From Chlamydoabsidia padenii (lineage: Eukaryota; Mucoromycota; Mucoromycetes; Mucorales; Cunninghamellaceae), in assembly GCA_025330725.1 (NCBI GenBank), contig JAIWND010000053.1:1-64000 (forward strand): a DNA stretch of 64,000 bases. The letters are read 5' to 3'. Made by a program: the position numbers and the translations under genes. Of this stretch, positions 9,920 to 21,446 are shown in pieces (the first letter of the stretch is position 1; each line of letters begins with the position of its first letter). The notes beneath the pieces were generated by a model. The model searched no databases, was not told the DNA's origin, and saw only the letters and a program-made list of their open reading frames with translations.

Positions 9920-10537
9920 CTTTACTGTACTCGGCCACCCACCAAAACATGAACACGCCACAGCGGCTCCTCCTCCTCCTTCTACAAAACGATGCCGCTA
10001 TTAATACTCCTACTCAAAATCAACATAATCCTAATGACATGATTAACCAAAACAACATTAAAGAACAACAACAATGGTGTAGAATAGAGACGTATAGGAA
10101 CACGATCACTTACATTATCAATAGTAGTAGCTTAATCATTCCTTTACCTTCCACCCCCCCTATTTTTTAATTGTATATGTAATAAAGTAACTGTTATCAA
10201 TCATTCACTTTTATCACCTGTCATATTGGTTCCGGGTGCCAACTTCGATCGTGTAACCATCAATTTGTTAATTAGAGGAAGAATGATGTGTAGTTTATTA
10301 ACATAGTTTCTTATAATATATGTATAAGGTATAAAGTATGTCTATTTAAGCAATAGAAGGAATGGAGAATGTGGGGGAGTGGTTTAGCTTATCAGTTCAA
10401 TATGTGCTTGTGTCTGTATCAGGGTGCTTTTTTTTTTTTTTTTATCTGTCAAAAGCTCCGCACATTTAAATTTTCAGATCACGACTTTTTTTTTTTTTCT
10501 TTCTCTTTTCCTTTTCCCATCTTTTTATATACACATC
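9920..10537. other. 3' region of the unknown gene and cytochrome b5 promoter
   Basis: Contains AATAAAG at 10180 as a likely polyadenylation signal. Before the cytochrome b5 start there are pyrimidine tracts (10427-10443, 10486-10530) typical of promoters and 5' leaders in this window. The plus-strand frame 9949-10170 is CAA/CTC-rich 3' UTR. Confidence 0.5.
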
Positions 10538-11141
10538 ATGTCTAAAGTATTCACCTTTGAAGAAGTTGCTCAACATAACAAACGTAACGATCTTTGGATG
10601 ATCATCGACAAGAAGGTATATGATATCACTGCCTTTGTAGATGAAGTAAGTAAAAAAGAAAAAGTCGGTGGTGGATCCTTCTAGCATACTAATAAATCAT
10701 TCTTTAAAGCATCCAGGTGGTGAAGAAGTCTTGATTGATGAAGGTGCTCGTGATGCTACTGGTCCTTTTGAAGACGTTGGCCATTCTCCTGATGCTCGTG
10801 AAATGTTAGTCAAGTATTATGTTGGTGACGTTGATCCATCTGTAAGTACAAATAACAATAACAAAAAAAAAAAAGGTCAACCCAATCCTTCGTGCAACCA
10901 AACTCATCTTTTGGGGAAAAAAAATAGTCTGCCCCTGTAAAGGTGGTCAGTGCCAATGCTACTGGTGGTGACATTTCCGGTCAACCTCAAGGAAAGTAAG
11001 TAATTCCCCCCTCTGAAAAAAAAAAAAAGTGTCAACTCATATAGATACTAACTCAACTTTTATCAATCGACTAGTCCTCTCCGTATCATCATTCCTTTGG
11101 TATTCATTCTTGGTTATATCTACTACCGTTTTTACGCCTAG
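10538..11141 (+). CDS. CYB5: Cytochrome b5, tail-anchored
   Basis: Exons 10538-10645, 10710-10841, 10928-10995 and 11075-11141 give 124 aa. The N-terminal heme domain starts [14 protein letters not shown] and contains [10 protein letters not shown], then the axial-ligand block [20 protein letters not shown] and the second heme His in [12 protein letters not shown] Gly/Pro/Ser linker leads to a hydrophobic C-terminal anchor ([20 protein letters not shown]). Known role: electron carrier on the ER face for desaturases, sterol and sphingolipid hydroxylases. Intron 1 has a TACTAATA branch-type sequence at about 10687. Length and architecture are normal. Confidence 0.95.
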
Positions 11142-11484
11142 ACAAATAACAACAACAGCAACAACAACGTATATCGGATGGCGAAGGTGTCTTCTACGAT
11201 GGCTGGTTTAGTGTTAGATTTATATTTTGGTTTTGAAGCATTAGTTATAGGCATTTATTGATTTTATAAAAAGTGACATGAAGGTGTCACTTTGGTTTTA
11301 TTTATCATTTACATATTTACAAATAAAGATACATTTGATACTCTAGTAATAATGACTAACTACAATGATCCATATGTTGATGAATGTGTTTATTAATTTG
11401 ATAAAGTGTAAAAAGGGACAACGTTTATCTATACTGGTAATGATGCAAAAAAGTTACCCCCCTCTTCAATAGAGATACATGTTG
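11142..11484. other. 3' flank between cytochrome b5 and a minus-strand gene
   Basis: CAA repeats then AT-rich DNA with AATAAAG at about 11322. No gene seen. Confidence 0.5.
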
Positions 11485-12497
11485 CTAATGTGTGTATAGC
11501 AAAGTAATCTTCATGGAATCATAAATCGTCATGGTGTTAGATTTAAGCCCATGGTCAAGATCCAGTCGCTCCGTGATTGTTTGTTCCTAGAATTACAAGA
11601 AGAAAAACGGTCGATCCATGTCAGTGAGTCTATAATTTCAGCATATCCTATTTGCAGTGCCGCTTACCTTTTCGGTCAACTCAAGACGAACGACATTTTC
11701 CTTCTTGACGGTATCATTGTTAACCTGCCACCCCCACCTAACTAGATGCTGTATGCAGTTGCTAGATCAACAGTATCTGTATCATCCGTTCTTCCGACAT
11801 TGTTAGTGAGTTTGTTGTTGATGGCAAGATCCTGCTGGTTTGTCCCAAACTTGGATGGAAGTGGTGTGGTGTTGAAGACTGTGAGTTCATGCAAGAGGTC
11901 CTTCCAGATCATACATGTTCCTAGATAAAATGTTAAAGATAGGTCAAATATACATACATTGGCGGTGGATTACGTGGGTGAAAGGATGAGAATACATGCC
12001 ATGAACAAGTTCGGTTGATTCCACAAAAAGCCGTGCACCTTTTCTCGAATTGAATTCATGCTTCTACTTTATATAATGTAATCAAAGATTAGATCATCGA
12101 CTGTCACTGCCACATTCCTAATTTGAATTACCTGTATCTGTATTGATATACACCCTTTTTCAAATGATGCCATTGAAGTGGAATTTCCCAGTTTCCGGGA
12201 TTGACACCGTTGTTTGATTATGTTGAGCTAAAGAATACAAAGAGTGGTTACTATATCTTTTTGTGAATTACCTGAACAAGTGTATGATTTGCTTTTACCA
12301 CATAAGAGCACCTTTTTACCAGTGAGAAAACGTTCCCATGTTGCAGCCAAGTCATCCAAAGAGTCTTGATAATCTTCTAGTTCAGAGACAATGTCTATGT
12401 GGAAAGAGAGATCTTGATGCCTAGTTTGTGTTACATTAGCTTTCAACGCAATCTTGATTCCCGTGATAGTTGTTATTAAAAACAAAAGAGAGTACAA
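11485..12497 (-). CDS. Unresolved minus-strand gene or gene remnant
   Basis: Several coding-looking blocks lie in order on the minus strand. A start with a hydrophobic leader (MYSLLFLITTITGIKIAL) and DIVSELEDYQDSLDDLAA (12272-12497) is spliced to TVSIPETGKFHFNGII, which then meets TGA at 12160. Then come ARLFVESTELVHGMYSHPF (about 11980-12040), LTVFNTTPLPSKFGTNQQ (about 11840-11900), and NNDTVKKENVVRLELTEK spliced (GTAAGC...TCTAG) to QTITERLDLDHGLKSNTMTI, ending at TAG 11485-11487. The blocks cannot all be joined with standard splice sites. It is either two short genes, a gene with introns I misplace, or a decaying gene. The product may be secreted. No family recognised. Confidence 0.35.
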
Positions 12498-13389
12498 GTA
12501 TTTGGGTACATTTTGCCATTACCATCAAAGCAGTAACCGAGTCGTCAGTGAGTTACATGCTGCACCTTAATAAAGACGATCAGTTCTTGTAATCATGTCG
12601 ATACATAAGTTGAGTTGTTGTATCAGTCCATTGAGTGTTGGTTATGAGGGCGCGTTCACTATTGTGTAGTTGAGAGGTGGATGTGTGAGTGTGTAATAAA
12701 AATAAAGTAGAAGAGAGAAAGAAGGAAGCCCGCTTTCATTTTACTCTTCGAATTCAATATCCGACGAAATCGACCTAGTCGTCAACAAAGACAATCTTCC
12801 TTTTCCAGTGGATCGGAAATACCAGTTAGTATTATGTGTATCTTTATATTTCTCTTTTCATCCTACCTTGGACAAGCCGCCCCGCATCCGTTCAAAGTAG
12901 AAGTATTGATCATGTTCTAATCCAAGAAGTGACCAACAAGCATTGAAGCTATATGTGTGGGGGAAGAATCCCCCAAAGAAAGTTGAAGAGAAATAATAAC
13001 CTGTCTCTTTTACGCAAATGGAAAAAAAAAGTCAAATGAACCCGTATGAACTTGATCGATCACTTTTCTGTTCCAGATGGTTTTTGTAGATGATTATATT
13101 CTAATCCGAAATCCAGAAATGAGTGAAGGATACAGCTGTTTAAAGTACTATGTTCAGTTGATGTTTCTAAATGTCATGTCAAGGTTTACATGTCCCTGAG
13201 CCCAAATCCTCAATGATGTACACTCGTTTGTGCCTGAACCGGGGTTTGAAATCCCACTCCATTTCTGCGTCAGACAAGCAGGGTGACTTGAATCGCTGAA
13301 GGGGGAAGCGGCGAATGAATCATGGTTTGTTTTTTTTCATTCTCTCTTTCTTTTTCTTTTTTTTTTTTTAACCTTACACTATCATAATC
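12498..13389. other. Intergenic, NDUFS4 promoter side
   Basis: No convincing gene. Includes GTTTGAAATCCCACTCC at 13246-13262, a variant of the dispersed AAATCCCG motif, and a T/C-rich tract (13330-13370) just before the NDUFS4 start. Confidence 0.45.
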
Positions 13390-14165
13390 ATGTCCTCCTC
13401 ACTTTTGAAGAGTGTCTCCATCACTCGGTCAGTGGCTGCACGTCCTAATGTTTGGACTGCTGTCCGTCATGTCTCCCAAAACAGCAAAGCCGTTACTCAA
13501 GCCGATGTTGTCAATGTTGTTAATGTCGATACTGTCTCTGGTGCGCCTGGTAAAGTGGACTCTTCTCTTTTTAACAATAGCAAAACGGAAATAACATCAA
13601 CGACTAACGAATCCATTTTTTATATTTTGTATGATTGACATTAGAGGCTTTGACCGAACGTAGCGTACGCATCTTCACCCCCGCCAAACCTGCTACTCAA
13701 AGTGGAAAGAACGGTACTAGACTCTGGCGCATTGACTTTGACATTTTAGGTAATGATACGGAAACATGTATACGCTCTCATTTGTACTAAAACATGCTTT
13801 TTTTTTTTGATTTATAGAGGACGGTAACCGATGGGAAAACCCCTTGATGGGTTGGGCTTCCAGGTAAGTGGTATAATAGTGAATAGAATGGTATAAACTC
13901 ATTGTACTTTTTTTTTTAAAGCTCGGATTACCAACAAGCTTTGCAAATGAAATTCACCAGCAAGGAATCTGCCATCCAATTTGCCGAAAAGCAAGGTAAG
14001 CGATGGGCCTGATAACGGAAGAAAGTTATTACTCACTTAATCCTTGTTGTTTTAGGTTGGAACTACTTTGTGCAAGAACCCAAACCAGTGAAATTCGTCA
14101 AGAAAGCCTATGCCGACAACTACAAATACTCTCCTGGTAAACTTCGAATGATCAAGACCAAATAA
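13390..14165 (+). CDS. NDUFS4: NADH:ubiquinone oxidoreductase 18-kDa subunit (NDUFS4)
   Basis: Exons 13390-13549, 13645-13749, 13818-13863, 13922-13995 and 14056-14165 give 164 aa. The first 30 residues are Ser/Arg/Val-rich without acidic residues, a mitochondrial targeting sequence. The conserved ETC complex I subunit domain follows: RSVRIFTPAKPATQSGKNGT, WRIDFDI, WENPLMGWASSSDYQQALQM, SAIQFAEKQGWNYFV, and a basic C terminus ending KLRMIKTK. Accessory subunit of respiratory complex I at the matrix arm. Its presence shows the organism has complex I. Length is usual for the family. Confidence 0.95.
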
Positions 14166-14215
14166 AGACCACACCTCTTGTAGACATTTTAGGCTTCCCC
14201 CCCTTCCTCCACTAT

Positions 14216-14218
<3 letters not shown>

Positions 14219-14262
<44 letters not shown>
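14219..14262. repeat. (AC)22 microsatellite
   Basis: Uninterrupted AC dinucleotide run in the 3' UTR region of NDUFS4, between two convergent genes. Confidence 0.97.
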
Positions 14263-14264
<2 letters not shown>

Positions 14265-14398
14265 CTAGTATTACTGTTATCGTCATATAAATAAAAATGG
14301 ATCGATTTGGTTTATTTAATAAAGTGTATAATATGTTTTTTTTTTTATTGGATGGGAATATAATAAAAAGGACCAAGATATATGTATATAAAGGTATA

Positions 14399-17300
14399 CT
14401 AAAGATGACTTTCCAGTGGAGCTCTTGTCGCCGACCATTTGTCACCCTTCATAAAGGCAGCATTGAGGACCTCCCAGATAGTTTTGGCATAGACAAATTC
14501 GATATCGGCCTTGATGGGTAAAGGTATATCAGCATCGACATCTTTTTGATTTCGCCAAGGAAGAATCACCTTTCGGATCCCGGCCCGATGAGCCGAAATC
14601 ACCTTTTCCTTGATACCACCTACTGGTAAGACTTGTCCACGGAGAGAGATTTCCCCCGTCATGGCGATGGTTGCTGGGACTTGCCATTCACCAAACAAAG
14701 AGACGAGAGCACATACCAAAGTGACACCTATACAAAAAGTAATGAAATGAGTAAAAATGTATGCCCCCCCTTTTTTTTTCTTTTTCTACACTTACCTGCA
14801 CTAGGTCCATCTTTAGGAATACTACCAGAAGGAAAGTGGATATGAACATCATCATGTTCGACAATATTTACTCGTCTTGTTGTAGTCAGATTAAGTTCAA
14901 AAGCATGTGCTTTCACCCAAGTCAATGCAATTTGTGCCGATTCCTTGATCACATCTCCAAGTGAACCTATATATGGTAATCAATAAAAAAAAAAGTTAAT
15001 AGCTAGATAGATCAATGATGCTACCACCTTACCAGTAAGTTGAAGATGACCACCTTTCCCTGGCATTTTAGTTGCCTCCACAAACAGAATTGAGCCATTA
15101 CCAGATCCACCATAAGCCAAACCCGTGACCACCCCAGGTACATCTTCACGTTCAGCGACTTCTTTATCAAATTTGGCAATCTAAAAAACCAAAGTAAGAA
15201 TGATTGTTTTTTTTTTTCCTGTTGAATAAAAAAAAAACACATTACCCCAAGGATAGTTGCGAGATCATCCAGTTGTACCCGAGGACAATAATCACCAGAA
15301 GAAGATTCCTTGATCGCCGCCAATTCCACACATTTTGCACGCACCACTGAGGCAATGGTTCGTTCCAACCCACGCACACCACTTTCCCGAGTATAATATT
15401 CCGCCAGTTTCAAGATCACGTCGTCCGAGAGAATCACATCCTTTGTATCCAATCCATGGGCCAAGAGTTGTTTAGGTAAAAGATGGGTTTTGGCAATATG
15501 AAGTTTTTCTTCAAAAGTGTAACCGTGTAATTGAATCACCTCCATGCGGTCGATCAAAGGTCCTGGAATGGTATCCAAACTATTAGCAGTGGCGATAAAG
15601 AGTACATTGGTTAGGTCAAAGGATACATTGAGGTAATGATCTGTAAAAGTGCTGTTTTGTTCAGGATCCAGTACTTCCAATAGAGCAGCAGCTAGGGATC
15701 CAAGGAAAAAAAAAGGGCAAAGGGCTGTGAGTAAAAAGGCTTGAAGTGATGTTGGTTTAGACTTACCAGGATCACCATAGTGTGACGAATGGACCAATTT
15801 ATCGATTTCATCTAGTAGGATTAATGGATTGTTTACACCAGCTTTGTGTAAACCTTGGATAACTAGACCTGGTTGGGATCCAACATAGGTTCTTCGGTGT
15901 CCTCTACATGAATGACAAACAAAAAGAGGAGTCAGGCTGTATCCCCCAAAAAAGGAATATTTTTAAACCCCGTCATACTTACCGCATATCAGCTTCATCC
16001 CGTACGCCACCAAGTGATAGCCGATGGAACTCTCTTGATAGAGCTTTTGCAATCGATTTACCCAAAGAAGTTTTACCAACACCAGGCTAAAATAAACAAG
16101 ACAAGTTAGTCCATGATGATACTTTAAATATATATATATATTTATTGAATGACTTACGGGACCGACAAAGCATAGGATAGGAGCCTTGAGATCACCTTTG
16201 ATCTTGATCACCGATAAATGTTCAATAATTCGTTTCTTGACCTGGTCCAAACTAAAATAAATAAAAAGGTCAACATATGATCTTTTCCAAAAAGAGTTTC
16301 CTTTTCTCATCCCTTTTATTTAATTACATACCCAAAGTGATCATCTTCCAATTGTTGTTTTGCATAACTGACATCCAATCGATCCTCTGTTCGTTTCGCC
16401 CAAGGTAATTCAGCCAGCCATTCGAGATAATTGCGTGATACTGCCCATTCTGTTGATGAAGGTTGGAGTCGTTTGATTCGTTTCAATTCCCGTTGAGCCA
16501 CCACCACTACATGAGATGGCATATTTGCTTCCACCAATCTTCTATTAAGTTCGGATATTTCATCTTCTTCTTTTTGTTCATGTCCCAATTCTTGCCGAAT
16601 AGCATCCAACTATCACCCTCCACCAAACAAAAGATGATATAAGTACTATCTCTACTCTTTACATGCTGTTTATTACCTGTTGACGTAAATAGAATTCCCG
16701 TTGTTGTTTCGTCAATTTGCCTTCAATGGTAGAATGGACTTGTTGAGAGATGCGAAGGACTTGAAGTTGACGTTGCATCAAAGAAGAAGCCAGGGTGATC
16801 CGTTTGACAGGGTCCATTGTGACCAACATGGTCAGTTTTTCATCAAAGGAGGTTTCAATAATAGACATCATCATATCAGCCAAACCTAAAGGACCCAATG
16901 TGTTTGTCATCTTGGTCAATTGGTGAATCAGACTGTCGGGCATTTGAAGTTGACGCATCTGGTTGACAAATTCCTTGTATAGTTTCTTGAAATCAACTAT
17001 AGGATCCGAGTGCAAGGCCATTTCCGGGTTGCTGTAGCGGACGGGGTAGGTCAGACCACACGATGACGGTGTCGTCACGGGTGTTTTTTCCAATTGACAT
17101 CGTTGGATGCCTTCCATAAATACACCAAAAAGACCAACACCTAACCTTTGCACACGCACTATTTTAGCCAGACAACCAAAGGCAGCAAGACGGACTTGTT
17201 GCAGTGGAGTGACAAGCGGCTGTTGTTGTTGCTGTGGAGACTCTTGAAGGTTGTCGTAGCCACTTGCCATGCCTTGTAGAGGGACTTGAGGTGCCTGAGA

Positions 17301-17498
17301 GGTAGCATCTACAACTTCGGTAGATTGGAGAGGGTGAAGAGGAACGCAGGCAACGTAAATGACTTGATTTTCCGTTTTTTTGAAGAATCGCCGAGTGAGT
17401 TCAATGGCTTCAGGTCCGCGGAGTACCGTACGCATTACCACACCTGGTAGTAACACTTTGTCTTCAAGAGGTATGACAGTTAATGTTGTAGGATACAT
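14399..17498 (-). CDS. LONP2: Peroxisomal Lon protease (LonP2 type)
   Basis: Nine exons (16677-17498, 16332-16609, 16158-16251, 15983-16086, 15767-15903, 15246-15691, 15033-15180, 14796-14966, 14399-14727) give 842 aa, close to human LONP2. The N-terminal substrate domain begins [13 protein letters not shown]. The AAA module has Walker [13 protein letters not shown] and Walker [11 protein letters not shown], then [18 protein letters not shown] and the sensor region [10 protein letters not shown]. The protease domain carries Ser in KDGPSAG and Lys in VGGIKEKV, the catalytic dyad. It ends SHL, a PTS1 variant, and has no mitochondrial presequence, so a peroxisomal matrix location is inferred. 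Role: quality control of matrix proteins. Convergent with NDUFS4 (234 bp apart). Confidence 0.95.
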
Positions 17499-18006
17499 AG
17501 TATATATGGGTTTATAAAAACAAAAAGAGTGGGGGGTAGGTAATGTGAATCAGAATGAAAGGAAAAGACGGGTGAGAAAAAAAAAAAAAAAAAGGTGAAA
17601 TAAATATGAGCAAGCGGGGTTTAAAGCCCGCCGTCTTCCCCCCTTTTTTATGCAGTTTCCCCACATGAAATTCGTCTACTTTTTCACACACACACAAACA
17701 CTAATGTCGTCAAAGACTTGTCTGTTCCATACATCATTGACAATATCATTATAAGAGTAAACCAAAGATCATTTTTTTGTGATTACAATAAAAAAAAAAA
17801 CATAAAGACATGGAGAAGAAACATTACTTTTTATTTATTTTCATAAGCACTGTACTAAAAGACGATTACCAAATAAGATAAAAGCATAACCTAAATAGAC
17901 TTGAATTTTTTATAGCAGTATAACAGTGGGAAGGTAACACATACATATACCAAAACGCGGTACAAGTAATAAAAAAAAAAAAAAAGATATAAAAGAAGAG
18001 GGAGAT
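17499..18006. other. Lon promoter and branching-enzyme 3' flank
   Basis: Upstream of Lon there is an A tract (17578-17593) and GGGGTTTAAAGCCCGCC (17616-17632). TTTATTTTCATAAG at 17832 may hold minus-strand polyadenylation signals for the next gene. No other gene seen. Confidence 0.5.
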
Positions 18007-20749
18007 TCAGTTTTGACGAGCCAAGACAAGAGCAGTTCTGTTTGGAAGATAGACTTGAATCCAATGAGGTCGGGTATCCCAATCACCATCAGCAGGCGTT
18101 GTAAAGTAGTCACCTTGAGGATCCACACGACCATAACCGAGATATTTTTTGTCATCCGAGTTTAATACCACCTTGTATTTACCAGCATCACTTACACCCA
18201 CACGGTAATCAGTATAAGATTGAGTAGGATGAAAGTTAAATAAAAATAATACACCATTTCGTTCGAATACAATCACCTTGTCCCCTTCGTTTTTGCGTGA
18301 TACATAAGCCTAAACAAATATAAAAAAAGGTTGGGTGAGTTTTTCCATAAAAATCGCATGATGGGCAAAATAAAATAAAATTTAAATCCCGACTAGTCGG
18401 TTTTGTTTGTAAAAAGCTTTACCTGAGGACTATGAAGCCAACCATACTTTTCTTCGTTTATTTGCATTCCACGATCCCATTCGTTCAAATACTTGTATCG
18501 AAGTAAAGGATCGTCCAACACATTCCATTGACGTCTTGCATAGTGGAAACTAGAGCCATTGCCATCACGAGGAAAGTCTAGCCATTCTGGGTGTCCAAAT
18601 TCGTTTCCTTCAAAGTTCAAGTAGCCTTCACCACCAAGAGCATGACTGATCAGACTATTGGTATGAAGTAAATAAATAAATAAATAAAAAGTGTCAAGTT
18701 GATTCATTTTCCTTTTCCGCCCCTTACCGAATCATCTTGTGGAGAGCCATACCGCGGTCAATCACGGGTGTGAGTTCAGTGAGATCACTCATATTCGTAT
18801 ACATTTCTTTATCCATCATCCAGAATGCCAGAGTCTTGTCACCAACCAATGCTTGATCATGAGATTCACTATAAGCAATTGTTTTTTCCTATTGTTTACG
18901 AAAAATAAAAAGTAAGTCTTTTCCATTCGTTACTCCCCCCCCTCCCACTATTTCCCTACTACTTACCAAGTGTCGACGATTGGTCAAGATGTGGACAATA
19001 TGACCCATACCCCAATCATCATCCGAGACTTCCTTGAGTAACTTGATCCAAGTATCAGGCATAGCCATTGCCAAACGATAATCAAACCCAAGCCCACCTT
19101 CAACCACAGGACGACAAGAGCCCGGCATCCCTGATACATCTTCAGCAATAGTGATCACATTGTCGTACTTTTGATGCAAGTAATAGTTGGCTAATTGACA
19201 GTACATGACCCCTTCATCATCCACATTGGACCCAAAGTATTCGTGGTAGTTGCCCGAGAAGCCATAGCCAATACCGTGGTGAGTGTATAGCATGCTGGTC
19301 ACACCATCAAAGCGGAAACCATCGAATTGAAAGACATCCATCCAGTACCGCAAGTTGGACATGAGGAATCGGAGGACTTCGTAGCTACCATAGTTGAAGA
19401 GTCGAGAATCCCAGAGTTCGTGTCGTCCTTTACCGCCTTCGTGAAAGTAGCAATGATCACTACCGTCAAATTGGTTCAGGCCATCGTCAACATTCTTGCA
19501 AGCATGTGAGTGGACAACATCCAAAAGCACCATGAGCCCTAATCCATGTGCGGTATCAATCAATTCCTTGAGATCTTCAGGTGTGCCATAGCGAGAGGAA
19601 GGTGCAAAAAAGGAAGTAACTTGGTATCCAAAGGAAGCATAGTAGGCATGTTCCATCACCGCCATCAGTTGTATAGCATTGTACCCCAAGTAAGCAATCC
19701 GTGGTAAGATGTTTTGTGTGAATTCCTTGTATGTTCCCACTCTAGGTTCAGTAGTAGAGATCCCGACTAGAATACATCAAATTAGTTTATATTTCATGTC
19801 GTCACCTACTTGTTTTTTTTTTTTTTTTCACTTACCATGTGCTTCATAGATACGAAGACTTTCCGGTCGCTTTGGTCGAGGATTTTTAAAGACATATTTG
19901 TTTTTAGGATTCCAAAAGATGGCTTCATAGGTAGGACTGACACTAAGGTCTTGTGTGACCCGGTTGATCCAAGCAGGAAGTCGATAGATTCGTTCGTTGT
20001 TGGGTAAAGTCATACTGATCTAAGTTGATACAAAACCAATAAAACAAACAAACAGGTAAATAAAGCAGCATCAGTATACCCGACACCTTATTATTTGCTT
20101 CTTTTTTACCTTGACTTTTGAGTTGTGAGGAATGGCAGGTACCCCCTTGACAGCAGGAAGTGTGATTTCAAAGACACCATATTGATTGCGTTTCATAATA
20201 TTTGCCTTTACATCCCATTGATCTATAGTGAAAAGAAGAAGAAGAAAAAAAAAAAAAAAAAGGAAGTTTAGTGTAACCCCCAACAAAAAAAAAAAAAAAA
20301 AGATAAGTAAAAAAGACACACAGACCAACTTGACCCATGTAATCCTATACTCTGACTTACTAAAATCGCCCACCAAACTGGCCGTTACCGCATTTGGAGC
20401 CCATTCTCGGTATGTAATTGTTCCAGCCTTGTCTACATTGAATCCATAATAATCGTATCCTTTTGTAAATTGTTCGAGTCCACCTGGTGCTTGTTCAATC
20501 GTCCTTTTCCATTTATCAAAAAATCCATATCTGTACAGCAAAAAAAAGGAGGGGGGGGAGGATTAGTAAAGAATAAGACCAAGATTACTTCATTCTCATT
20601 TCTTACCTTTTGCGAAGATCATCTTTAAAGGGTTCGAGCCAAGGATCAAGTACAGTCAAACCAGTACCATCCGCCTTCATTTCAAGGACACGCCCAGGTT
20701 CCACCTCCTGAGTAAAAGTAGGTACATTGTCTTGTTTAGAGGTTGTCAT
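18007..20749 (-). CDS. GLC3: 1,4-alpha-glucan (glycogen) branching enzyme, GH13_8
   Basis: Eight exons (20607-20749, 20361-20530, 20110-20222, 19836-20019, 18967-19766, 18728-18888, 18423-18654, 18007-18309) give 701 aa, the usual eukaryotic length. An N-terminal CBM48-like part contains [21 protein letters not shown]. The (beta/alpha)8 catalytic core shows GH13 motifs: [13 protein letters not shown] (region I), [11 protein letters not shown] (nucleophile Asp), [11 protein letters not shown] (acid/base Glu) and [13 protein letters not shown] (transition-state Asp). [18 protein letters not shown] and a C-terminal all-beta domain follow. Cytosolic enzyme creating alpha-1,6 branches in glycogen. 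Intron 7 contains a copy of the AAATCCCG motif (18384-18391). Confidence 0.97.
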
Positions 20750-21446
20750 CTTTTTATTGAGAGAGAAGAAGGAAAGAAAAAGGGAAATCCCCCAGACGGT
20801 TTTATATTGGTCGGAAATTCATTCCCCGCGCGGCAATGTTTTATCGTCGCAGGACAAGGCCCTTATCCGATCGATGCGATATGGTACCACGCGAGATTTG
20901 AATTTCGAAGGATCAAAAAGAAAAAAGTGATCGATCAACGGGACTTTCCGTTCCTTTTTGTTGTCAGTGAACTCGAGCAAAAAGTTACCCGTGTAGCATC
21001 GTATAAAAGATAACGTAGCATTGTCTGGCTCTGACATCCACTAAAAAAGGAAACGGCAGTAATGACAAGCATGAATTGGAATACAGCAATAGAGTCGACC
21101 TCGCACCACCCAGGCACAGAACCCACAGCTCGTAGATAAATCACCTCAAGTCAATAACTATAATTTTGACACCTTTGGGAGCATTTTTGGTTATATTTGT
21201 TTTACTACGTACTTGGTATAAGATCTTTTTGTGATAGTCATCAAGGTGCATGTATCTTTGATATGGTATCTTTTTATATGCAAACCAGCCTTTTTTTTTT
21301 CTTTTCTCCCCAGTGGTTTCAAAGACCATGCAAAACCAACTCCACCCATAATTTCATATCCCGACATTAAAGTGTAAAACTGGGGCGCTACTTTCTTTTT
21401 TCTTTCCTTCTTCTTCCACGTATTCCATATAATTCCACATACCACC
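20750..21446. promoter_or_regulatory. Divergent promoter region, branching enzyme / Yrb30-like
   Basis: 697 bp between two divergent starts. Contains TTTCATATCCCGACATT at about 21354, near the plus-strand start, and GATTTGAATTTCGAAG at about 20894 near the other, both close to the dispersed AAATCCCG motif. The ORFs here have no recognisable product. Confidence 0.45.

Noticed and set aside
9949..10170. 73-codon frame after the unknown gene
   Set aside because: Gln/Leu/Asn low complexity in a 3' UTR; no splice or family support.
14052..14445. Val-Cys repeat proteins on the minus strand
   Set aside because: Translation of the (AC)n microsatellite.
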